Below, piece after piece: positions 47,766-57,558 of a stretch of 64,000 nt of DNA (position 1 is its first letter; each line of letters opens with the position of its first letter). A model generated the notes under the pieces. It did not search any database. It was given only the letters and a program-made list of their open reading frames with translations, and was not told the DNA's origin. The translations under genes were made by a program, and so were the position numbers. Source of the DNA: Calliphora vicina (lineage: Eukaryota; Arthropoda; Insecta; Diptera; Calliphoridae); contig NC_088780.1 in NCBI RefSeq assembly GCF_958450345.1, positions 49,096,033-49,160,032 of the forward strand, read 5' to 3'.

Positions 47766-49324
47766 TTACCGATCAACGTCATTTGTCTGTGAAAAATTGT
47801 ATCTAAAATTAAATTCTTATGATTTAGTTTTAAATAACTTTTCATACTCTGCTAGCATGGATTTCATTAATAATCGATTTAAAAATTATAATTTTTCCAG
47901 TTTAAAATATCTTTGCCTCCCATAACAGTTTGCCTTAATTAAACCCATCTGTAAAGTTTTATTATCTCTGTTAAAAACCGAGTATAAATCCCCCAAAGGG
48001 TGAAAATCTCATTATGATAATTAAATGTAACAATATGCTGCTTGTTGTTTTAATTGTAATTAGTGTAAATTACACTAGATAAGTAAAAAAAACATATACA
48101 CTTCACTGCATGTGAATCTATATAAAAGAAACCAGAAATTAATAAAAGCAAATAGCAATGAAACCTCAAATAATAAAAAAAAAACACAAACTAATTGTAA
48201 TAATACAATAATTCAATCAAAATTGCAATTTTAATAGAGATGAGAAACTAACAAACAAAATATTAAAATGAAACATTCAACCAAGAAATAGCAGTATGTG
48301 GAACTAAACTAAATATCATTATTATCTCTAATAGCAACAACAACAACAACAACTAAAACATCAATTGCAATATATAGTACATAATGAAACAATAAAGACC
48401 CCAACATTTATACTACATACATACAGCAACAACAACAATAATAAAAAATCAACGTACAACAAATGGACTGAACTGAATCATGACCCATTAACCCACTTTT
48501 GTATTTTACAAACACATCCACATCCAAAACATAAATACACACATCATAGATACATTTATAAATGTATTGGATCTATGTATGAGTCCCTGTATAAGTGTGC
48601 ACACAATTTTGTGTGTGACTGTGTATCAAAGTGCACAGCTGCACAAGTGCCTTATTGTTGTAGTTGTTGCCGTCTGTCTGTCTGTTTTTTTTGTATTATG
48701 ATCAGCAATCAAATCAAATTTTATATGGCAACATTATATACTTTATGGATACACTCACACACGGGCGTACATAGGCCGCTTTGTTGGCCGTTCAATGCGT
48801 AATCAAATATCTGACTAGGAAAACAACAACATCCAACATACAGTGTCATTATAAACTGCACCTTACAAAAATTGACATATACACGAAATGTGCAGGGGAG
48901 AGCATATTCACAAATGAATACATATTTACATACATACGCATTTTTTATAAATAAATAAAAAATAGATACGCAATTGTTGTTCTCTTGCATACATTGTGCA
49001 AGTTTGTATAAATTAAAAGAGAAACATGAAAAATTAAATAGCTATATTTTTAATCAATCGTATAATTTTGTTTGTGCTCATAGAAATCAGACTTTTAAAG
49101 GGATAAATTCACTGGTAAAAAAAATCGTATGAAGTTTAATTGGTTTTGAAGATCTACTAAGTCGTTATTTTTACCAGAAAAGGTAAGACTCCTATTGTTT
49201 GTCAAATTCTTTAAAATTTCGCGCCATTTTGTTCACAAAACTTCCAGCAGTCTTTGTCCAGATGTAAAATTAATAAAAAAATTTATATCCACCTTTAAAA
49301 AAAATGAGTGGTATACTGATTTTG
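47766..49324. other. AT-rich non-coding stretch with CAA/ACA tracts
   Basis: CAACAACAACAACAACAAC at about 48336-48355. The 145-codon frame at 48365-48802, the second longest in the window, is rich in N, H, T and C from CA/GT-rich simple sequence and shows no domain. I do not call it a gene. Confidence 0.5.
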
Positions 49325-49390
49325 TCATTCCGTTTGTGACACATAGAAATATTCATCGCAGACCCACAAAAGTATATATATTCAGGGCCC
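49325..49390 (+). mobile_element. dispersed repeat family R scrap
   Basis: TTGTCATTCCGTTTGTGACA, CAGACCCACAAAAGTATATA and TATTCAGG match the 5' part of R (TTTGTCATTCCGTTTGTAAT ... CCCCACAAAGTATATATATT). Confidence 0.55.
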
Positions 49391-49534
49391 TCCAGATGCG
49401 GCTCCAAGGGGATGAAAAAAAGGAAAGTCACCCCACCCCAAAAGACGAATAGTTTTAATATAAAAAAGGAAAAAAAAGAAAATTGTAAAATAAATATTAC
49501 TTTATTTCTCCAAATAGTGGAGCTGGATCCGTGC

Positions 49535-49812
49535 CAGGCGATCTCATAAGATTCTAAGACGATCTAGCTATGTCCGCCCGTCTGTCTGTCTGTTGAAACA
49601 CTAGGGCCCAAACGAAATGAGCAAACTGGCTAAAAATTTTTACAAATACTCTCTGTTGATAAGGGTTGTTTGGCATTAAAAATGGTGAATATGAATCCAG
49701 GATTTCACCTAGCCCCCATACAAATGTCCCCCAGGAATACTGTTTGAGCAGTCATAAATAAGTAGATTATGCGGCAATCCTGATAAAAATTTTCGGGCAA
49801 CATTTGTCCCTT
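49535..49812 (-). repeat. dispersed repeat family G, copy 2
   Basis: Inverted relative to 10525-10745. Reading the minus strand: GCATAATCTACTTATTTATG, ACTGCTCAAACAGTATTCCT, GGGGGCTAGGTGAAATCC, CCAAACAACCCTTATCAACA, GGCGGACATAGCTAGATCGT and CTTAGAATCTTATGAG. It abuts the mariner relic at 49813. Confidence 0.7.
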
Positions 49813-50290
49813 AAATATCGTGATGGAATTCCAACCTATGGATTCCGAGCCAAAAGAGAACAATAACGAATCAGGCCAAAATTGGATATTCTGTTCCAAA
49901 GTAGAGCGTATTCTAGAGAAAGCTATAAAGCGGGTAAGGCAAAACTTCCGAACCACTCCATTATGAATACATTCTAACTATTGCAATATGTGCAACAAGA
50001 GTTCATGTATGGCCGCATATTCTGGGCATTTTTCGTCCAATGCTCGCTTCAAACGAATCAGTTGTGTTCGATACAGATTCCCTGTGATGGTCTGACAAGA
50101 TTTCAGCAGCTCAGATTTTAGACGATCCTCTTATCAAAATCACCACATCGAAACCGCACAAACCATTTCTCGCACGTTGATACTGCTGAAACATATTTAC
50201 CATAAGCTTTGGTGAGCAATCGGTGTGCTTCAGCGGCACTTTTGTTGAAATTAGAGAAGTAAAGCAAAACATCCCGCTTTGTTGGCATAA
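49813..50290 (-). mobile_element. mariner relic (mauritiana/Mos1-like), catalytic core deleted
   Basis: On the minus strand: KSAAEAHRLLTKAYGKYV-equivalent and STCEKWFVRFRCGDFDKR (about 50250-50125). After a frameshift follow SELLKSCQTITGNLYRTQLI, then RLKRALDEKCPEYAAIHE (about 50115-50010). FWLGIHRL lies near 49850-49830. As in the 31.7-32.3 kb relic, sequence between the FRxGDF block and the ELLK block is missing; this copy keeps about 27 more bases there. The C-terminus is cut by a family G repeat. Several stops. Confidence 0.82.
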
Positions 50291-51004
50291 AATTTTAGTT
50301 TACACTGTAATGTCCAATAACTGAGTGAGAATAAATGACAGATATGTAGGGTAGAAGGGGGATTATTCGCCATAGGGGCACATCTGCCAACACCGAATAA
50401 GTTAAAAATCGAGTAACCGATTTTATTACATTATCAAATTATGTTTTCGTTTATCTATTATTTACATCCCAGAAAGTTAGAACGTTTAATTTTACATATG
50501 ATATGAGGCTTTAAAAAGTATTATTCATACAAATCCTTTAAATATCTGTTCTGCAGATCCCATAAATAGATCTATGTATCTCAGTGTATGCTTAAAGAGC
50601 GAGGTGTGCTATCAAGTTGGCATTGCAGGGTGGGGTAACTGCTTGACTAGATGTGTGTGATAATTTTCCTGTTGGTAAAATAAATTATAGTCAAATGTCA
50701 TCTTGTATATTGTTGTTATTCGCTCGCACATACATATCTACAAACAGACAGTCTCGTTAATATGTAATTATATTCATATTTAATTTACAAGAATATAAAA
50801 TACAAAAGTAAATTTTGTGTGTAGCTATGTATAAATGTAAGCAACAGATATTTTTGAATAAATACTTATTTAGATACACAATTATACCCTACTATTAATT
50901 ACAAATAGACAACGAAAACAGGTAAATTGTGTCTTAACAAAGTTTTTGAAATTGTAGCATATGATTTTTTGTTTATTGCGGCAAAAATTTGGAAAAAAAT
51001 AAAC
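50291..51004. other. AT-rich non-coding stretch
   Basis: Nothing recognised. Confidence 0.4.
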
Positions 51005-51007
51005 ATT

Positions 51008-51239
51008 TGGGGTATTCTACGGTCTACTATTTGGTCATATTGTCTTAATGTCGTAATATATTATGATAATTTAATCAAATTTTTGTTGGGTTTCTAAACT
51101 AATAAGACTATTTGAATTATGTTTATTGTTTTGTCATAAAATAATACTTTTTTTGTTTAAAACACAACAACAACTATTATAATATATGTATTAGGACATT
51201 ATGACAATATGACTAATAGCAGACCGTGTGAATACCCCA
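51008..51239. mobile_element. 232-bp MITE with long TIRs and ATT flanks
   Basis: TGGGGTATTCTACGGTCTAC (51008) continuing TATTTGGTCATATTGTC is inverted at the right end, whose complement reads TGGGGTATTCACACGGTCTG then CTATTAGTCATATTGTC. TIRs are about 45 bp with a few mismatches. ATT precedes the left end (51005-51007) and follows the right end (51240-51242). No coding sequence; superfamily undetermined. Confidence 0.8.
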
Positions 51240-51242
51240 ATT

Positions 51243-51831
51243 GACTTCCCATTTTAAACTACGACAACAAAAGTCGACAATATAAAGTTTAATTTAATGG
51301 CCTGAGATAGACTTCATTGTAATAAACAAACCTTTTGTTAGTTATTGCTAAATTTTAATTGAGACAACCAAACTGTCTTTAGCTAGATTTTAATTTATTT
51401 GCTTTAAATGGAGATTATGTTTATATCTATTAATTTAGAAAACTGTAATAAAAATGTCGTACAATAGGGCTTCTTTCAGTCGTATCTGATACACTTTATT
51501 AGTATTTATCTAGCACCATACACTCTTTATATGTTTTATAAATAAACAGTTGCCGTTGCGTCATTTTTTACGTTTTGTGTTTTTTTTAATTCAATATTTT
51601 ATCAGTGAAGTCGCAAGAGGTTTTGTAATTTTCATTGCTGAATGATGGCCCTTGAGAGTTGAATTAAAAACAAGAAATTTATTGAAATTAATTTCAATAA
51701 ATAGCTAGAGATGCCTGAAATTCACAGGTACTTGTAACAAATTTATGCGAAACTTTTCTCTTGAAAGCTGTTGTTCTGTTAATGATATTAAAATGAAGAT
51801 AAATTTACACTTAATTTTTAATAAACAATAA
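51243..51831. other. AT-rich non-coding stretch
   Basis: Nothing recognised. Confidence 0.4.
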
Positions 51832-51833
51832 TA

Positions 51834-52002
51834 CACAGAGAAAACTGTTTCAGTTGTGATAAACAAATTTGTTGCTAATCGGATCTATCAGAGTTAATGA
51901 CCGAATTTGTTGGTTATTTCAATAGTAATTCTTCTTTCTCTTGCTCTATTCATAGAATTGTTTGATTGGCAACAAATTTGGTCATCACAACGAATCTCTG
52001 TG
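51834..52002. mobile_element. 169-bp MITE with TA flanks
   Basis: The left end CACAGAGAAAACTGTTTCAG (51834), then TTGTGATAAACAAATTTGTTGC, faces a right end whose complement reads CACAGAGATTCG then TTGTGATGACCAAATTTGTTGC. Both sides carry TA (51832-51833, 52003-52004), which fits a Tc1/mariner-type MITE; that is inference from the 2-bp TA alone. Confidence 0.75.
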
Positions 52003-52089
52003 TACCATTAAATGATATAGACAATTTTAAGCTATAAAAAGCATTTAAATATTAATTTGTGTGTTTAAGCCCTTAATCTAAGAACCATT

Positions 52090-54620
52090 TAAAATTTATA
52101 TTTATTTGTCAAATAATCGATTATTTTTTTTATTCGGTATACGAATAATCGCCCAATTTTTCTGCGATACCATCAAAATTTCTTTTCAAAAATACTAAAA
52201 TAAGTAATAATTTAAAATTCTGCTAATTTCTAGCTTTTTATCTGACTTAAATAAATTTATTCGAATATTAATGTTATCGATTATTTGTCAAAATTCCATT
52301 TAAAATCAATATTTTTGTTAAATTTGTTTCGAATTCTAAATATTGTCAAAATTGTTATACGATTAATCCAATAATTTTTTAAGCGGATTGGCGAATAATC
52401 GTCAACTAAATTTTGTATACATATCGAAAAATACCAGAAATTTAAATAATCTAAAATTTTGTACAATTTTTGTAAATTTTCTTACTTTATATGGTTTTAT
52501 TCGATTAATCGATTATTCGTTTTGCCGATTATTCGTCTTTATTTCATTTAATTTCAGTTTTTTTTTGTATACACAGTCGTATATGCTACATTAAAAACGA
52601 TTTTTTTTTATCAAATAATTGATTAATTTTTTTATTCGGTTACGAATAATAGCAAATTTTCAGCAGATACAATACAAAATTTTGCCTAAATAAGACTAAA
52701 AATAAGAAATTATATTAAATAATGCTTAATTTTAATAAATTTTCTTACTTTATATGGTTGTATTCGTTTAATCGATTATTTGTTTTGCCGATTATTCGTC
52801 TTAATTTTATTTAAATCTTAATTTCTGTATACACAGTCATATATTCAACATTTTGAAAATTTTTTTTTGTTCAAATAATCGATTAATTTTTTATTCGGTT
52901 TACGAATAATCGCTAAATTTTTCTGTGGTACCATCAAAATTTCTTTTCAAAAATACTAAAATAAGAAATAATTTAAAATTCTGTTCATTTCTTGCTTTTT
53001 ATTTGACTTTATATAAATTTATTCGAATATTCATTTTATCGATTATTCGTCAAAATTTCATTTAAAATCAATATTTTTGTTAAATTTGTTTCGAACTCTA
53101 ATTATTGTCAAAATTATCAAAAAAATTTTAGGCGGATTGGCGAATAATCGTCAGAAATTTTGACGAATGCCAGAAATTTAAATAATCTAAAATTTTCTAC
53201 AATTTTTGTAAATATTCTTACTTTATATGGTTTTATTCGATTAATTTTTGTAAATATTCTTACTTTATATGGTTTTATTCGATTAATCGATTATTCGTTT
53301 TACCGAGTATTCGTCTTTATTTTATTTAAAATCAGTTTTTTTTGTATACATAGTCGTATATGCTACATTATAAAAGAATTTTTTTTTATCAAATAATCGA
53401 TTAATTGTTTTATTCGGTTACGAATATTAGCCCAAGTTCAGCAGATACAATAAAAAAGTTTGCCTAAAAAATACTAAAAGTAAGAAATTATATTAAATAA
53501 TGCTTAATTTTAATAAATTTTCTTACTTCATGTGGTTGTATTCGTTTAATCGATTATTCGTTTTGCCGATTATTCATCTTAATTTTATTTGAAATCTTAA
53601 TTTTTGTATACACAATCATATATTCAACTTTTTAAACATTTGTTTTTGGTCAAATAATGATTCATTTTTTATTCGGTTTTACGAATAATCGCCCAATTTT
53701 TCTGCGATACCATCAAAATTTCTTTTCAAAAATACTAACATAAGAAATAATTTAAAACTCTGCTTATTACTTGCTTTTTATCTGACTTAAATAAATTTAT
53801 TCGAATATTAATTTTATCGATTATTTGTCAAAATTCCATTTAAAATCAATATTTTTTTAATTTGTTTCGAATTCTAAATATTGTCAAAATTGTTATACGA
53901 TTAATCCAATAAATTTTTAGGCGGATTGGCGAATAATCGTCGTTATTCGTTTTAATTTTATTTCAAATCTTCATTTTTGTATACACAGTTATATATTCAA
54001 CATTTTGAACATTTCTTTGGTCAAATAATCGATTAATTTTTTATTCGGTTTTACGAATAATTGTCCAAATCAGCAGATACAATAAAAAATGTTGCCTAAA
54101 AAATACTAAAAGTAAGAAATTATATTAAATAATACTTAATTTTAATAAATTGTCTTACTTTATATGGTTGTATTCGTTTAATCGATTATTCGTTTTGCCG
54201 ATTATTCGTCTTATTTTTATTTTAAATCTTCATTTTTGTATACACAGTCATATATTCAACATTTTGAACATTTGTTTTGGTCAAATAGTCGATTAATTTT
54301 TTATTCGGTTTTACGAATAATTGCCCAAAATCAGCAGATACAATAAAAATTTCTCCTAAAAAATACTAAAAGTGATACATAATCTAAAATTTTGTGTAAT
54401 TTTCTTACTTTATATGGCTTTATTCGTTTAACCGATTATTTTTTTTACCGATTAATCGTCTTAATTTCATTTAAAATCATTAGTTTTGTATTCACATATA
54501 TTCCACACTATAAATAGTAATCGATTTTATCAAACAATAATGGATTTATAAGAGTTAATTCGTTTAATCGATTAATTGCTCTTCCGATTATTCGTCTTAA
54601 TTTTATTTTTCATGTATTCT
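52090..54620. repeat. satellite-like array rich in CGATTAATCGATTATTCG
   Basis: The block TCAAATAATCGATTA followed by TTCGGTTTTACGAATAAT recurs near 52110, 52613, 52873, 53391, 53649, 54020 and 54282. Spacings of about 260 alternate with about 510, indicating a two-part unit. Other markers are ACTTTATATGG, ATTCGTTTAATCGATTATTC, TTTTGCCGATTATTCGTCTT and TTTGTATACACAGTC. Units differ by several percent and by deletions; 53241-53284 is a local 43-bp duplication. No coding sequence. Confidence 0.85.
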
Positions 54621-55152
54621 ACATTATAAGCCACAGTACAGGCGGCAATAACAAATATTTGTAAATTTTAAATATATTTAATTGCTGAACATTTAAGCAA
54701 CTTAAAATTCTGAAATCTGTTATTGAAAATTTACACCCATATTGTAATGATTCTTTAAAACAATTATTGTCTAGTACAGATGCACATAATTATAAAATAA
54801 ATTTAAAAAAAAAACAATAAAATAAATATACAACAAATATTAAATTTCTTACAATTCCGCATTCAAAAAAAAAGGAACAGAAAAAAAACACAAGGTTCAA
54901 TAACCTCCGTTTAAAAGAAGATGGATGCACTAGACGAAGGAAGAGTGAAACAGAGAAGAAATACAATTCTTCTTATGCTTATTAGAGGAAATTCTAGGCA
55001 ACAAATAAATATTGTTCAGTTTTAAAAATACACAAACAGCCCAGCTGTTTTAGAAGTGGTCTTTGTGTCCCTTTTAGAAAGTAATTTTCACTAATGTCTA
55101 ATTACTTGGCTGACTACAGTTTATATATTTTTGTTGGGTATTTGTAATGAAA
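54621..55152. other. AT-rich non-coding stretch
   Basis: Poly-A tracts; nothing recognised. Confidence 0.4.
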
Positions 55153-55892
55153 AGGAAGTCAATTGGTTACTTTATGCATGCCAAGTAATCTAACGTGAAG
55201 ACAATAGCCACTTTAGTGCTTCCAAGTAATCTAGAATGTATACACTGTAAACTTTGTTTACGATTTGGTGTTGGCCGCTCGGAGATTGAAAGTGCGAGAT
55301 ATTGTGGAGACCATAGGCCTCAGTGGTTTCAATTTTAAATAATCACTTGGGTATGAGAAAGCTTTCCGCAAGATGGGTGCCGCACTTTTTTTTAAATTTC
55401 TCCTCAAGTCACGAGGTAGTCTGCTATCAATGGCCGTCAAAAATAAACTGAATAAAGCTTCTTGTTCAAATTTTGACAGAAGTCAGCTGACAGATGCCTG
55501 TTTACAGAAGTAGTGTTGACCTTTCAGTTAAGAGCTGGGAAATTATGTCGCCGACTTATTGACCCACGAACGTAGATCTGTAATCCCCTCAAAAACGTGG
55601 ACAGTGGAGCAAAATAGTAAAATTATTATTGTTATTCTTCAAAAACATAACAAATCTTTAATATATTTGTTGGTCATTTGAAGCGCATGTGCACTTTTTA
55701 ATGCAAATAGGATTTAGTAAAGTCAATTGTCCCTTTGTTGTCTCTAAGTAATCTATATTGTAGTCACTTTAAACTCGTTTTTACTGCTCTTTAAAAAATT
55801 AGTTATTTTACACACCACAAGTAAACTATTGGAGAGTCAATTGTCTCTAAGGAGTTTAGTCTTTGTAAACTATGTGGAATCAATTGACTTCC
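55153..55892. mobile_element. candidate TIR element interrupted by a mariner
   Basis: GGAAGTCAATTG (55153-55164) is perfectly inverted at 55881-55892 (CAATTGACTTCC). Inside, AAGTAATCTA motifs recur on both sides of the mariner fragment. CAATTGGTTACTTT near the left end resembles the stem at 27911-27985. With the mariner removed it would be about 425 bp. No target duplication identified. Confidence 0.45.
55258..55572. mobile_element. scrambled mariner (irritans-like): two pieces in opposite orientation
   Basis: 55268-55390 on the plus strand encodes LAARRLKVRDIVETIGL and LGMRKLSARWVPH, homologous to about 43498-43615 of the 43-kb element. 55395-55572 is the 5' end of the same family on the minus strand: the complement starts CGTTCGTGGGTCAATAAGTC and includes TTTCCCAGCTCTTAAC, GACTTCTGTCAAAATTTGAA and GATAGCAGACTA, matching 43119-43290. 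TA follows at 55573-55574. The element has undergone internal inversion, or is a fold-back-type rearrangement. Confidence 0.8.
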
Positions 55893-57555
55893 GCCTAGGA
55901 CACTAACATGACAGTTAAAATCACAAGAGCGGTCACCCAGAACTGCTGGGAGCACGCTCATTAACACACACTCATACATTTCCTTAACACATCAATTTAT
56001 GTGCAATTAAAGTGTCAGTAGAAATAATTTTTTTCCTTCTTTTTTTCAGAAAAATAAAAAAAAATACTTAAGAATTGTTTTGCATGTATTAAGGAGTTGC
56101 GTAGGATTGTGTTATGAGAATGTGTGGCTAACAGTGCGTTAATAGCTGGGGAAAGACCCTTTTCTTGTACAAGTATCTACTATGTATTTGTAAATACTTG
56201 TATGTAGAACGTTATACCAATTGAACCTTGTAGGGGAGGATTTTTTTCTTTTTGATGAAAGGAATTCAGTTCATTGCTCTCTACAGAAAACAAAATATTT
56301 AAACAATCATACCGAGTTAATTGTCAACACCTTCTCTACAGTTAATAGAGGGTTTCATAAGACTTAAATGATTGTAATTATATGGGAAATAAACAACTTT
56401 TTACTAAAACATTTTGGTTAAAACCAGAAATCAAATCAATTGAAATATTGAACAGAAAAATAAATATTTGAAAATTTCAATATTAAATATTTACCACATG
56501 TGTTTGCAACAGGTGATTTTATCTTATTGTTACAATAGTTTGAAAAAAATGGTTTTTGTTGTTCTTTTCGTTTCATTCTTCTTTAGATGTTTTCTCGACT
56601 TTTTGTTTTTTTAATGTCTGCCTAGATAAATATTTATTTTTGTGCGAGTTCAAAATAACGTTTACGTAGTAACAGTGAATAATTCTAAGTGTTTAATATA
56701 AATTTCACAGTGTTTAAGAGGCCAAAGCAAAATACGAAGAATTAAAGTTAATTAATAATTAAAAACTCTCTAAATAAGACAAATAATTAAGGGACTGGTA
56801 AAGCACTTACACATATTTTTAATTCACAGACAAATGAAGTTCATGCCAAGACATGTTTAATAATATTTAGGCAATAATTTAAAATAACTTTCAATACATA
56901 GCTGCCAATTTTGCATATTTTCAGTTAATGAAAAGTTTTTCATTAAATGATTCGCAGGAATAAATTCTTAATTAAAATTTCAAAATCAAATTCGGCACGA
57001 ATTAATTCATTGTCTTAATTCCTTAGTACTGCAATCGTATTGACTTCATTCCTTCAAGAATTCATTCTTTATAGAATTAATTTCTTGTTTAATCATTCAA
57101 GTTTTCTTCAATTCAAATCCATTACAAAATAGCTTTAAAAAATTATTCAAATTTTCTTCATTCTTCAATTCTGTTTTAATCTTTCATAGCTTGAATAAAT
57201 TCTGTTACGAATTAATTCAACCATGAATAAATTCAATTCATATAAATGCCTTTGAATGAAGCTAACGAATTAGATTTAGGGAATGGATTTATGGAATGAA
57301 TTAAGATTACGAATTAATATTTTGGTCAATTAGGCTCAAATTGAATTAATTAATATCACAGGTACATCTGTATGATCAGAAAACATATTTCAACCATCCA
57401 ACGCAGTCAATAAGACATCATTATATCGACTTTCCTACATACAGGAACCAGAATATATCGTTAGATTGTTAAGTCCGTTCTTAAAATTTTTGGGAGACAA
57501 AACGAAATATTTTTTTAAATCTGTTACTGCAGTATTTCTCACTTATTTTTATGAT
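55893..57555. other. AT-rich non-coding stretch
   Basis: 56990-57360 shows many irregular GAATTAATTC / GAATTAAT motifs, perhaps a very decayed simple repeat. No gene recognised. Confidence 0.45.
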
Positions 57556-57558
57556 TTA

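Noticed and set aside
48365..48802. 145-codon open frame, a possible small secreted cysteine-containing protein
   Set aside because: Composition follows CAA, ACA and TGT-rich simple sequence (runs of N, H, T, C), with no signal peptide, no domain and no flanking gene structure.
56990..57360. GAATTAATTC-rich stretch as a tandem repeat
   Set aside because: Motifs are irregularly spaced and no unit length could be established by eye.
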